Positions 26,844 through 39,211 of a stretch of 64,000 nt of DNA are shown one piece after another. Within the stretch, counting starts at the first letter, position 1; every line of letters begins with the position of its first letter. The DNA is from Ilex aquifolium (taxonomy: Eukaryota; Streptophyta; Magnoliopsida; Aquifoliales; Aquifoliaceae): assembly GCA_951799425.1 (NCBI GenBank), contig OX637405.1, forward strand, positions 24,779,635 to 24,843,634, read 5' to 3'. The notes below the pieces were generated by a model. That model made no database searches, was not told the DNA's origin, and was given only the letters and a program-made list of their open reading frames with translations. The position numbers and the translations under genes were made by a program.

Positions 26844-27546
26844 TAGGGGTGTCAAACGTGTCGGGTTAAACGGGTGACGGGTGAAAAATATGTAAACCCA
26901 TACATGACACGTTTAATAAAAGGGTGAAAAATTTTAACACGAACACGACCTGTTTAATAAACGAGTAACACGACACGACTCGTTTAACCCGTTTAATTTT
27001 AAAAAAATTATATCAACAAATTTTAATACTCCACTTTTTTTTATTGTCAATTATACTTATCTCAAAAAAGAAGAATTTTTAGTCAAATCCCATAAAAGTC
27101 AGACTTGAAGGCTTAAAAAAAATGAAAGAGGCTATTGCCTTTTATAGGCAACTCACCCTCCCCATCTCCCCTCATTTTCCAATGTGGGACAAAAACAAAA
27201 GGCATTGGTTTGCCTTTGTCTTTGAAGTGCTCCCCATCTCCCCTCCTTTGTCTTTGAACTACTACTTTACTTTTTTTTTTTTGTTTGTATTGATTTATTT
27301 ACTTCTTTTTTTTCTTGCTATTTTTTTTAAAATAATTATTAATTTATTATTATATTAATTTTATTTAAACGGGTAAACATGTGATAAACGGTTTGACAGC
27401 TCTCACCCGAACACGACCCGTTTATTAAACGTGTTTGGCGTGTCAACCCGTTTATCATCCAAACCCGTTAAGATCTCACCCAAACCCATTTAATTCGTGT
27501 CGATTCGTGTCGGTTAATCGTGTCGTGTTGGATTTTGACAGTCCTA
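26844..27546. mobile_element. hAT MITE with perfect 8-bp TSD
   Basis: AGGGTGAG lies on both sides (26836-26843 and 27547-27554). The ends are TAGGGGTGTCAAA and, reverse-complemented, TAGGACTGTCAAA. Subterminal regions are rich in GTGTCGGGTTAAACGGG-like words and their complements (AACCCGTTTATCATCC). The centre (27100-27260) is a non-repetitive CT-rich stretch with CCAATGTGGGAC, perhaps captured sequence. No transposase. Confidence 0.88.
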
Positions 27547-27789
27547 AGGGTGAGGTTACCAATTTTTGAGATGATTTACCACTCCTATATTAGAAGAAAG
27601 GTTGAAGGACCATATTTGTTAAATTAGGTACGGTCATAAGTAGTCATGACTGATCATAATTTAACAAATGGGTTAATAATACTTTTTTCCCTAAAGTTAT
27701 ACACGTTTTGTTAGTTTGGTCCCTAAAGTATCGATTTTGTCAATTTAATCTCTAAAGTATTCAATCTGTGTTTAAATAGTCCCAAACGA

Positions 27790-28329
27790 ATCGTTAACAT
27801 CCAAAATCAATTTATCAAATTAAAATTAAAGTAACATACAATTCCAGCCAATTAATATTCAATTCATTAAATTTATACCAAGTTGACATTCAACATCAAC
27901 TAATAAACATTTAATTCATTAAATTAACATTCAAATTCAACTAGTTAACATTAAATTCAACAATTTAACATTAAATCTCATTCAATTAATCAAATTAACA
28001 CAAAATTAACATTCATTTCATTCAAATTATATTCAAATTTAGTCAATTAATACCCAATTCATCAAATTAACATTCAAAATATCCAATAAAATTCAATTTA
28101 TCAAATCAACACCAAAGTAGCATAGAATTTTATCGAATATACACATTAAATCAACACCAAATTAATATTTAATTACATCTAATAAGCATTCGATTCATCA
28201 AATTAACATCCAAATTCAACTATTTAACATTAAATTCATCAAATTAACATTTAATTTCATCCAATTAATATTTAATTCATCAAATTAACACCAAATTAAT
28301 CTTCAATTCACATAATTTATATTTAAATT
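27790..28329 (+). repeat. Forward AT-rich array, first segment
   Basis: Repeats of the type ATTCATCAAATTAACATTCA with the landmark ATCCAATAAAATTCAATT near 28080. It is interrupted by the hAT element at 28330. Confidence 0.75.
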
Positions 28330-31300
28330 TAGGGGGGGCAATTCTTGCCCACAACCCACTAACCCGCCAAATTCGTCCATAAATTAATGGGTTGGGTATC
28401 TGTTTTTATTAATATAGGTTAAAAATGGGATGGGTACTATTATTTAGTTTAAATTTATGGGTTACATCGGGTTTAAAATAGGTACCCATTGGGTTCTCCT
28501 TCTTAAAAACCAATGAATACTAAATACACACACCACCCCCACCTCTCCAGCCGTTAGACTCCCATGGAGCCTCTTGACTTTAAAAGACAAATCATCCACT
28601 ACACACTGCCAGTCTAACCTCTATTGTTACTCCGACTGGAATTCGGCTACTCCAAACTGGAATTTGGCTATTGAATCTCGCATCTCCTCATCATTCAAGC
28701 TTGCAAAGTGAGTTCCCTCAGATTTTATTGTTGAAATTTCCCAAAACTTTTCTACCTCGGTTAGCATTAGCTTTGTTTTTCTTGAATTAGATATTGAATT
28801 ACGTGAGTTATATTTTTGGCTAAAAGACCAGTTGTGACATGCCTACAACGTGTTTGATGAAATACCCAAAAGTTGTTTAGGCATCCCAAAATGAGCGTTA
28901 GCTAAATTATTATAAGTTCATGTTTTTATTTATGAAACTCTTCAAGCAGTGCCTTAAAAAATTCAACAATGAAGAGAGTAATACAGGTCTTCCATGAATG
29001 GACTAGTGTTGGATGTTCAATTTCATGGAAACTGGGTGTCCATTTACTTTCTCAAGCAGGATAGACAAGCCCTTGTGGGTCTAGTTTGCAGTGGATGAAA
29101 TTTGTGGTATAGTCGTTGGTTATGGGATTTGGCTTCAAATTTTTTTTCTGCCTTTCTGTGCAATAGTTTTGTCCAGGACATGAAATATTGGAGGAAGCTT
29201 GATATATAATCCTTGTCTTTTTAAGAAGAGGCAATAGCCATAACTGTCAAGAAACCAATGTGCATACCCTAAATAGTCAGTGTTGCTCCAAGGTGAGATT
29301 ACTATATCAAGCAATTATGAAAGCAGATTTTACATTGATTGTTGCTATGAAGCACAATATTTAGCAAGAAAGGCCAGGAAAAGGTTCACAAAAAAGCTTT
29401 GATTACACGTAGATTTGAACTATCATACCTAATTGCTATGTTTAAATTTTGAATTCTATCCATAGTCAGTTGATCTTGCCTGGACACCCCATGTAATCTA
29501 ACTAAAAAACTTGACCTTTTTGTAATTGGACCCATCTGCCATGTCTATATTTTTATATCAGAGCCCGTGGTTCATTTTCCTTGAAAGTTCTTGTTAAATT
29601 GGTTAGCTAGTACTCATATCTATCCTGGTTTACATTGTAGAAGCAACTCCGAAGACACTTATGAGAACAATGGGGGTTAAAGGCCTCACCTTCTATCATT
29701 TGAAGTCACATCTTCAGATATGTTGTTCCCTGATTTTGTTTGGGTCATGATTATGCTACTGTTCTCACTATTTATTTAGTTGCACAAATAGCCTACCCCC
29801 CTCCACCACCCCCCCCCCCCCCAAAAAAAAGAAATATGACACGCCAACACAACCATATGATCCTGGGTGTTAAGTAATTTGAACACCGGTTAGGAAGCTG
29901 CTTCTAAAAATATTTGCTGCTTCCCTTTTTGTAATGCTTCGCAGGTAATATGATTTAGTCTATTCATGAGCATGAAAGTTTTCTGCATTTTCATGTCTTG
30001 TCATTGCAAAAGTACCGGCTCGGGAAACAATCCTGCAGGGAGTCAACTAACAACTCTAAAGATGGTATTAAGTTCGATCTCTTTATGGCGAGTTGATGTT
30101 TGCACAATGCCGAACAAAATTATAGATATATTTTGTTCTGCATGTCTGCTATTTTGAGTTTGGAAAACCTCTAACCTTGGAAGGTTGTCTGCTTTGGAAG
30201 CTTAAAAAAGGCAGTAAGAGATAATATATGGGACTGAGTTTATTATATATTATTTAATGCTTATTTTTGTGGGTGTAGATTCATATTGAGGCCACCATGT
30301 CTTCAAAAGATAATATAAGGGAAGATAATATTGATTATAGTGAAGAAAGTTTCGTTACTGGAAAATGAGGTAGAAAGTCTCCCTCTACAGTTTGGGATAT
30401 TTTTTAGAAATTACCTATTAATAGTGAGGGGAGACAAAAGGCTAGGTGTACAAAGTGTGATCAACTGTATATGGCAGACTTCAAGTCCGGAACATCGAAT
30501 TTGAAGCGACATCTCAAAACTTGTTGTCCTGAACATGACACAAATGAGTTGGAGCCACAACTACCTTTTGATCAAGATGCCTATCGAAAGAAGCTTTCTG
30601 ATGTCATAATCAAGCATAATTACCCCTTTAACTTTGTGGAACATGAAGGAATCAGAGAGTTGCATAATTTATTGAATCCAGATGTGAAATCAATCTCAAG
30701 AAACACCGCAAAGTTGGACAGTTTGAAAGCTTATAAAAGGGAGAAAGAACAACTTAAACATACATTGGAATTAATTCCAAGTAGAATTTGTTTGACTTCA
30801 GATTTATGGACTTCTCTCACCACAGACGGTTATATGACTTTGACTGCTCACTATGTGGATGAACATTGGGTACTGCAGAAAAAGATATTAATCTTTTGTC
30901 ATATACCCCTTTCTCATAATGGACAACTTTTAGTAGAAAAAGTGATTACTTTTCTAAAAGAATGGGGAATTGAGAAAAAAAATTTCACCATTACTTTGGA
31001 TAATGCAAAATATAATGATGGTTTGATTGATTTGTTGAAGAATCATCTTTCTTTAACAAATGTTTTGATATGTGATGGTGAATTTCTTCATGTACGTTGT
31101 GGTGCGCATATCTTGAATCTTATTGTTCAGGCGGGCTTGAAAATGATTGATGGATCTGTGTATAAGATTTGAGAAAGTGTCAAATATGTTAGGGGTTCAG
31201 AGGGAAGGATGATCAAGTTTGCAGAATGCATTGCACAATTGTCCATAAAAAGTGGTAAGAAAGTATGCCAAGATGTGCCAACAAGATGGAATTCAACTTA

Positions 31301-32213
31301 TCTTATGCTGGAATGTGCTTTATTATATCGTCGGGCATTCTGCCAGTTGCAATTGATTGATACTAACTTCAAAACTTGTCCATCACAAGAGGAATGGAAC
31401 ATGGTTGAACGGATATCAAAGTTTCTCAAACTTTTTTATGACATTACTACATTGTTTTCAGGAAGTCAATATCCCACTTCAAATTTGTATTTTCGTAGCA
31501 TATGAAAAATTCAAATACTCATACTAGAGGAACTGAATAGTCCAAATAAAGTTATAAGTTCCATGACACAACAAATGAAGGGGAAATTTGACAAGTATTA
31601 GGATTGTTATAGCATAGTGTTTTCCTTTGTCATATTGCTTGATCCTCGTTATAAGTTAAAGTTTGTTGAATTTGCATTTGCAAAGCTTGATCCTGAAACA
31701 TGTGAAGAAAAGATAAGGAATGTTCGGATGAAGTTGCATTCACTCTTTCAAGAGTACAAGTGTTTCTCCCTGTCTGCTTTTGCAACTAATCCATCGACAA
31801 TGAGAAATGCTTCTAGTGGAGTAGATGAAGATGAAATGGATGTAAGTAACATCACTAATTGTCATATTTATACTTTCATAGATTTATTAGTAATTTTCTT
31901 ATATATTGTGTTTATATTAATGTAGGAGTTTGAGGTGGCGTTTGGTAACCGGCAGTTTTCGTTTTTTTCCGTTTTTGTTTTCATTTTATGGCTAAAAAAA
32001 AAACAAAAATACGTTTGGTGATTGTTTTTATTTTTTTTTTAACATCTCCGTTTTAAAAACAAGACTAAATTATGGAAACATCTAAAATGATGTTTTTGAA
32101 AACATCCAAAAAAGAAACACGCGCAAAGGTTTAATGAGGTCTTAGCTTCAATCCTCCATAGCAACAAAAATCCTCCTTTTTTTTGCTTGGCTATAAAAGG
32201 CCATCTCTTTCTG

Positions 32214-32342
32214 TCCTCTCTCTCTCTCGATCGATGCCATCGCCAATCGTTGAAGCCGAAGGAGGACGAAGGACTCCATCTGGGTCTCTCTCTCTCTCTC
32301 TCTCTCTCTCGACTCACTGTCTCTCTCTCTCTCTCTCTCTTT
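32214..32342 (+). repeat. CT microsatellite
   Basis: CTCTCTCTCT runs at 32217-32228, 32284-32311 and 32321-32340, inside the MITE. Confidence 0.9.
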
Positions 32343-32369
32343 TTCGCCCTATGGTTTTGCTGGGTAGTC

Positions 32370-32885
32370 GGTTTTGCTGGTTGGGGTTGGATTTCGGTGG
32401 TTGGGGGTTGGGGGTGGGTTTCGACGGTGGGGGTTGGGGGTGGGTTTCGATTGTTGGGGTGGGTTATGGGTTTTGATTGTTGGGGTTGGATTGGGGGTGG
32501 GTTTCGGTGGTGGAGGGGGTGGGTTTCGGTGGTGGGATTGGGGTTGGGTTTCGGTGGGTATGGTTGTGGTGGGGTTTCGGTGGTGGTTTGGGGTAGGTTG
32601 GGGTGGGTTTTGGTGGTGGGTTTCGGTGGGTGGGGTTGGGTGGTCAGTGGGGGTTGGGTAGTGGTTTTGGGTGGTCTGTGGGGATTGGGGGTGGGTTTCA
32701 GTGGGTGGGGTTGAGTGGTGGGTGGGGTTGGTGGTGGTTTTGGGTGGTCTGTGGGGGTTGGGTGGTGGTTTTGGGTGGTTTGTGGGGGTTGGGGGTGGGT
32801 TTCAGTGGGTGGGGTTGAGTGGTGGGTGGGGTTGGTGGTGGTTTTGGGTGGTCAGTGGAGGTTGGGTGGTGGTTTTGGGTGGTGA
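32370..32885 (+). repeat. G-rich GGGTTGGTGG minisatellite
   Basis: Half a kilobase built almost only of G and T on this strand, from words such as GGTGGGTTTCGGTGG and GGGGTTGGG. A larger unit of about 104 bp is duplicated near 32691 and 32795. Open frames exist in several phases but their glycine/valine/tryptophan repeats are a by-product of the DNA repeat. Confidence 0.85.
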
Positions 32886-33548
32886 ATTTTTGGTATAATA
32901 CCAAATAAGTTTTTTATTTTTGTTTTCACAATTTTTTAAATATAAATGACTACCAAGCATGTTTTATATTTTTAATTTTTATCACCAAAAAAACAAAATT
33001 TAGTTTTGTTTTTTTTATAAAAAAAAACATAAAAACGAAAACGTTACCAAACGCACCCTGAGTTATTTGAGAGAGAACGTTCCGGATTGAACAAAAATAA
33101 ATCACAGTTGGATCTATACTTAGAAGAATCTTTACTTGATCGGAGACAAAATGCACAGTTGGATGTTCTATGTTTTTGGAAAGCAAATATGACCCGATAT
33201 CCAGAGCTTTCATTGATGGCCCGTGATGTGTTGAGCATTCCCATTACTATAGTTGCCTCATAATCAACTTTTAGTATTGGAGGCCGTATCATTGGAAAAT
33301 ATTGTAGTTCAATTTTGCCGAAGAATGTAGAGGCATTATTATGTACTCAAGATTGGTTACATGGTTTAGAATGTAAAATTAACTCTTGCAATTTCATGCT
33401 AATATTATAATTAATTGTTTTGAGATTTACAATATTATAATTTGATGTTATGCACTTGTTTTAAGCAGTTCAAGAAGATTCAGATGATGAGGAAGAACTT
33501 GCAATTGACATTGAAAAATTAATTTCTGGATTTGGTGGCTCTTCAAAT

Positions 33549-34140
33549 TAGGCCTGACAATCGTGTCGAGTGGAACGGTTTCGTGTCGGGTGGAACGGGT
33601 TTGTGTCAAAAAACCCTCCATCCATACCCCATTCGTTTATATAAACGAGTTCAACTATCACATCCATACACAAATCATTTATTAGACGGGTTACCCGATA
33701 CAACCCGTGTGTCACCCGCTATATAAGAGAATAGGTTAGAGTATTTCAAGTACACACAAAAAATCATCAACTTACTACACATTACACATGTTTGACCTGT
33801 TTATTATAACAATAAATCATGGCTGAACAAAAAAATTAAAGACAAAAAATATACATTAAATGACTACTAAATTTGAATGAGTCTAAGAGATGAGAGCTGT
33901 GAGATGAGGTACAGGCTAAGAAACCTAACTTTTTAAAAAAAAAATTATAGTACAACTGTTAACGGGTTAAACGAGTTGAAACGAATTTATGGGTTAAACA
34001 CGAAACCGGTTCATTTATTTCACGGGTCTGCCGAGTTAACCCGTTAATCACCCGAACTCGTTAAGACTACACCCAAACCCGCTAAATCCGTGTCGGATTC
34101 GTGTCAGTTTCACGAGTCGTGTCTAAAATTGTCAGGCCTA
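33549..34140. mobile_element. hAT MITE inserted in the hAT transposase gene
   Basis: CTTCAAAT is duplicated exactly (33541-33548 and 34141-34148). The ends are TAGGCCTGACAAT and, reverse-complemented, TAGGCCTGACAATTTTAGAC, a 13-bp perfect terminal match. Subterminal words (GGGTTAACGGGT-like, GTGTCGGATTCGTGTC) tie it to the family at 26844-27546. At 592 bp it has no coding capacity. Confidence 0.88.
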
Positions 34141-34599
34141 CTTCAAATGATATGGAATGAATCTTGGGAAGTTGGTGTGGAGTCTAATAATTATGCTGCA
34201 AATGGATATGTAAGGTTTTTTTGTGATTATTGTGAATTTGGTTCAACTTTTCGTTTAGTTTTTGCTTTTGAGACTTATAGTATATTCAATTTTTTTTTTT
34301 TGGTTTAGGATGAAGAAGGTTCGTCAAAGAAGGAAGTGAAGTTTGACACAATATTTGACAATGAATAGCATGTCTTATAGTAGATTTCGTAATGTTCTTT
34401 TTAAACATGTCCTAATGTTTGGTTGTGCATATGTTCCATTTTCTCTGCCCAACTTGTGAGTATTAAATGATAAGGAGACATGGTGCTATGATTATGTGTA
34501 TCTTTTTTTGGATTATTTCTTGTTATGATGAAACATTGCTGTGAATTATTAGTATGAAATATGCTATGCGATGAAACAGTAATTGTGTTTGTGTTTTTA

Positions 34600-34925
34600 T
34601 TTTGTTAATGTGTAAGTGTTTGTATGTCACATTGTATTAAGATTGTGTGTTTGCGAGCGGCACTGTGTTTATTTTTTTGTTGATTAGTGTGTGTTTATTT
34701 TGGTGTAATAGTATGTGTGTGTATTTTGGTGTAATAGTATGTATGTGCATGTATGCATATATTTTGGTGTAGCAGTGTGTGTATTTTGGTGTAGTAGTAG
34801 TGTGTGTGTATTTTGATGTAATATTATGTGTGTGTATTTTGGTGTAATAATATATATGTATGTATGTATTTTGATGTAATAGTATGTGTGTTTATTTTGG
34901 TGTAATTGTGTGTGTGTGTAATTTA
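34600..34925 (+). repeat. Minisatellite with GTGTGTATTTTGGTGTAATA units
   Basis: About nine irregular copies of a 25-35-bp unit of GTGTGT, ATTTTGGTGTAATAGT and variable TATG spacers, located between the transposase gene and the right end of the hAT element. Confidence 0.8.
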
Positions 34926-35073
34926 TGGGTTAATGAGTTTAACTCAACCCGTTATAAACCCAACCTATTATAACCCATTTACTACGTGAGTGAAAAATGG
35001 ATTGAATTTATTTTAGTCCAACTCAATTTAACCTAACCCAAAATCAACCAAACCCACCCATTTGACACCTCTA

Positions 35074-37003
35074 TTTAAATTTATTCAATTAACCCTAAAT
35101 TCATTAAATTAACACCCAAAATCATCCAATAAAGATTCAATTTATCAAATCAACACCACAATCATTCAATTTCGAATTAACATTCAATTCAACAAATTAA
35201 CATTCAATTTCATATAATAAACATTCAATTCATCAAATTAACATTCATAATCAATTTATCAAACCATAGTAATATGCAATTTCATCAAATTAATATGGAA
35301 TTCATCAAATCAACACCAAATTAACATTTAAGTCATTAAATTAACATTCAATTTCTTCTAATAAAAATTAGTTCATCAAATTAACATTCAGTTTCATCTA
35401 ATTAATATTCAATTCATCAAATTAATACCAAATTAACATTCAATTCAATTCAATTGAATAAAAAAAAACATTCAATTCATCCAATTAACACTCAATGCAT
35501 CAAATTAACATCCAAAATATCCAATAAAAATTCAATTGATCAGATCAACACCAAAGTAACATGAAATTTCATCGAATAAACATTTCATTTATCAAATTAA
35601 CATCAAATTAACATTTAATTTCATCTACTAAGTATTCAATTTATCAAATTAGCATTCAAATTCAACTACTTAACATTAAATTCATCAAATTAACATTCAA
35701 TTTCATGAAATTAATATTCAATTCATCAAATTAACACAAAATTAATATTCAAATTCATCCAATTAACAATTAATTCATCAAATTAACATCCAACATCATC
35801 TACTAAAGATTCAATTTATCAAATTAGTACCAAAGCAACATAAATTTCATCCAATAAATATATAATTCATAAAATCAACACCAAATTAACATTCAATTTC
35901 ATCTGATAAGCATTCAATTCATCAAATAAACATTTAAATTCAGCTATTTAACATTAAGTCATCAAATTAACATGCAATTTCATTCAATTAATATTCAATT
36001 CATCAAATTAACACAAAATTAACATTCAATTCATCAAATAAACATTCAATTTTATCTAATAAATATTTAATTCATCAAATTACAATTCAAATTAAACTAG
36101 TTAACATTAAATTTATGAACTTAACATTCAAATTCATCCAATTAATATTCAATTAATTAAATTAACACCAAATTAACATTCAATTCACCCAATTCATATT
36201 CAAATTTATCCAATTAACACTCAATTCAATAAATTAGCATCCAAAATCATCCAATAAAGATTCAATTTATTAAATTAATACCAAAGTAACATGCAATTTC
36301 ATTCAATTATGATTCAATTCATCAAATTAAAAACAAATTAAGATTTAATTCATCAAATTAACATTCAATTTCATCTAATAAACATTCAATTCATCAAATT
36401 AACATTCATACTCAACTAGTTAACATTGAAATCAACAAATTAACCTTCAATTTCATCCAATTAACACATAATTCATCAAAATAACACCAAATTAATGTTT
36501 AATTCATCTAATTAACACTTAATTCATCAAATTAAGATTCAAAATCATCCAATAAAGATTAAATTTATCAAATTAACATGAAATTTCATCTAATTAATAT
36601 TCAATTCATCAAATTAACACCAAATCAACATTCAATTTAATCTAATAAACTTTAAATTCATCAAATTAACATCTAAATTCAACTAGTTAACATTCCATTT
36701 CATCAAATTAATACCAAATTAGTATTCAATTCATCCATTTTATATTCAAATTTATAAAATTAACACTCAATTAAATAAAATAACACAAAAAATAATCCAA
36801 TAAAAATTTAATTTATCAAATCAACACCAGAGTAACACGAAATTTCATCCAATTAAAATTCAGTTCATAAAAATAACATTAAATTAACATTCAATTCATC
36901 AAATTAACTTTCAATTTCAACTAGTTAACGTTAAGTTCATCAAATTAGCATTCAATTTTATCCAATTAACACCCAATTTATCAAATTAACATAAAATAAT
37001 TTT
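35074..37003 (+). repeat. Forward AT-rich tandem array, main segment
   Basis: Short unit about 25-30 bp (ATTCATCAAATTAACATTCA). Over it lies a longer repeat of roughly 250-450 bp, marked by AAAATCATCCAATAAAGATT followed by ACACCAAAGTAACATG. Marks occur near 35110, 35515, 35790, 36240, 36540 and 36790. No protein frame is maintained. Confidence 0.85.
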
Positions 37004-38838
37004 AGAAGTTAATTTGATAAAATGAATATTAATTTGATGAATTGAGTGTTAATTGGATGAATTTAAATATAAATTGGACAAATTGAATGTTAACTTTGTA
37101 TTAAGTTGATAAATTGGGTGTTAATTGGATAAAATTGAATGTTAATTTGAGAAATTTAATGTTAACTAGTTGAATTTAAATATTAATTTGATTTATTGAA
37201 TGTTTATTAGATGAAATTGAATGTCAATTTAGTGTTAATTTGATGAATTGAATATTAATTGGATGAAATTGCATGTTACTTTAGTTTTAATTTGATAAAT
37301 TTAATCGTTATTGGATGATTTTAGATGTTAATTTGATGAATTGAGTGTTAATTGGATGAATTTGAATATAAATTGGATGAATTGAATGTTAATTTAGTGT
37401 TTGGATGAATTGAATGTTAATTTGATGTTAATTTTATGAATTGGGTGTTAATTGGATGAAATTAAATGTTAATTTGATTAATTTAATGTTAACTAGTTGA
37501 ATTTTAACGTTAATTTGATTTATTGAATTTTATTAGTTGAAATTGAATCTTAATTTGATGAATTGAATGTTAATTTGATGTTAATTTGATGAATTAAATT
37601 TTAATTGGATGAATTGAATGTCAATTTGATGTTAATTTGATGAATTTGGTGTTAATTAGATAAAATTGAATGATACTTTGATGAATTTAATGTTAACTGA
37701 TTGAATTTAAATTTTATTTTTATGAATTGAATGTTCATTAGATGAAGTTGAATGTTAAGTTGTTGTTAATTTGATGAATTGAATATTAATTGGATGAAAT
37801 TGTATGTTATTTTGGTGTTGATTTGATAAATTGAATCTTTATTGGATGATTTTAGATGTTAATTTGAGAAATTGAGTTAATTGAATAAATTTGGATATAA
37901 ATTGGATGAATTGAATGTTAATTTGGTGTTAATATGATGAATTGAGTGTTAATTGGATGAAATTGAAGTTTAATTGGATAAATTTAATGTTTTTTTTTGA
38001 ACATGTAAGATTGTATTGCACTATGAATCATTCACAAAATTACAATCAATTGCAACAAAAAGTGAAAGTTCCCTTGGCGGGTTAATAAACCAGTTTGCTG
38101 GAAGAAAATGCTTTTCCTGGAATGCAGCAATCCAATGAGTTGGTTTGTTTTGCTCCAGGAAGTGTGGGCAAAAGTCAAATTAAGGGCCTTGGCATGGTCT
38201 CTAAATGTCTTAAATGAACAGAGTGACCTCTTATGGAGGTACATCTTCTGTCGAACTTAGTTGGATAGTTTTGAAGCTATCTGATTCAACAATTGCATTC
38301 TCTAGATTTAGTTCTTTTGTCAGCAGGCATGGACCCTTACAGCTTGAGCTTCTGAAAATCTACTAGAAACGTAAGGGATGGACTTTGCTTTCCCTTCAAT
38401 TAAATGTTCTTTGTAGTTCCTGATGATCATACCCATTGCTGCCTACTTTGGATTAGTCTGAAAGGCACCATCACAATTGATTTTGAGCCTATTCTGAGTG
38501 GGAGGAGTCCAGCATAGTAGTTGATCCTGATGATTTGCTTCATGCTCCACAGAACAATTTCTTTTCTATTAGTTGAAAGAATCTCCCCCCATGTTGCTTC
38601 GGCCTGACAAATAGTCGCAATGGGATTGAGGTCCTTTTAATGTTCACTAGATGAAATTGAATGTTTATTAGATGAAATTGAATGTTAATTTGATGAATTG
38701 AATCTTAATTTGGTGTTAATTTGATGAATTAAATTTTAATTGGAGGAAATTTCATGTTACTTTGGCGTTGATTTGATAAATTGAATCCTTATTGGATGAT
38801 TTTGGATGTTAATTTGTTGAATTGAGTGTTAATTTTCC
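37004..38838 (-). repeat. Reverse-orientation arm of the AT-rich array
   Basis: From AGAAGTTAATTTGATAAAA onwards the repeats read as the reverse complement of the forward arm: TTAATTTGATGAATTGAATG, with the landmark ATTGGATGATTTTAGATGTT near 37310, 37845 and 38790. It is broken by a LINE tail at 37991-38635. Confidence 0.85.
37991..38635 (-). mobile_element. 5'-truncated LINE, antisense, with TSD
   Basis: It starts with a poly-T run (poly-A on the minus strand) and contains minus-strand RNase H coding similarity (INCDGAFQTNPK, AAMGMIIRNYKE, about 38430-38510). TTTAATGT flanks it at 37983-37990 and 38636-38643. Close to the RNase H region of the LINE at 38839-56385 (INCDGAF there too). Confidence 0.75.
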
Positions 38839-39211
38839 TCACCAAAATCAAAACGAAGGAAAGCTTTAACGGAACAGGGAATTCAATTGAAGCCGGAACA
38901 AAGAGGACAAACTCTCAGGATTGTTCTTGCTGATACAAAAAGAAGCAATCTAAAGGGAGTTGAGGCATAGCAGGAAGAAAGAAAAGTAGTATAAAAGAAA
39001 ATTATAATTTGCTGGTAGACATTCCAGTACAACTGATTCAGGAAATTGAACAGGCGGAACAGGTGGAAGGGGAAGCACAGGATTAAAGTAATATGGAGAT
39101 TTGTTATTCTGATTGGGTGTTTCAAGATTGTGGCATGTTTCTGGAGGAGGAGGAGACAGACTCGGTCCTTAAAGAGACGGTGGTGGCTGGCCCTGAACAG
39201 CCAGAAGATCC

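Larger units (their letters stand above)
31934..33058. mobile_element. PIF/Harbinger-like MITE swollen by simple repeats
   Basis: The ends are GGTGGCGTTTGGTAAC and, reverse-complemented, GGGTGCGTTTGGTAAC. TGA lies on each side (31931-31933 and 33059-33061). Removing it restores the transposase reading frame across the joint. The interior holds a CT microsatellite and a G-rich minisatellite, which make most of its 1.1 kb. A 3-bp TSD suggests PIF/Harbinger, though TGA is not the usual TWA. Confidence 0.7.
30297..34160 (+). pseudogene. hAT transposase (BED zinc finger, hAT dimerisation domain)
   Basis: From ATG 30297 the frame gives a BED-type finger (VWDIF, then C-T-K-C and GTSNLKRHLKTC, 30385-30520). 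An RNase H-like core follows: LTSDLWTS at 30793-30816, LDNAKYND with the second acidic site at 30998-31021, then HVRCGAHILNLIVQAG and VPTRWNSTYLML. DPRYKLKF follows near 31642. A GT-AG intron fits 31842-31925. The hAT dimerisation region (YLEESLL, LDVLCFWK, YPELSLMARDVLSIP) is at 33108-33255, and a second intron fits 33373-33468 before a short acidic tail. Stops at 30366, 30411 and 31170 and near 31503, 31600 and 33260, plus two nested transposons, disable it. It resembles the domesticated RICESLEEPER-type group, but the flanking TIRs show a transposon copy. Confidence 0.88.
28330..35073 (+). mobile_element. Full-length hAT transposon (6.7 kb), transposase decayed
   Basis: TTTAAATT is duplicated exactly at 28322-28329 and 35074-35081. 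The left end TAGGGGGGGCAA and the reverse-complemented right end TAGAGGTGTCAA match at 9 of 12 positions. Excising the element rejoins the AT-rich array in register. It carries a BED-type hAT transposase gene at 30297-34160 in the same orientation, with a 2-kb untranslated 5' region. Two other elements are nested in that gene (31934-33058 and 33549-34140). Transposase stops show it is no longer autonomous. Confidence 0.88.

Noticed and set aside
32183-32904. Several overlapping long open frames on both strands
   Set aside because: They translate a G/T-rich minisatellite into glycine/valine/tryptophan (or proline/threonine) repeats in more than one phase; a repeat by-product, not genes.
35074-38838. 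Array as a CRISPR or centromeric satellite
   Set aside because: Unit spacing and sequence are irregular, there are no unique spacers, and the forward/reverse symmetry fits a fold-back transposon better.
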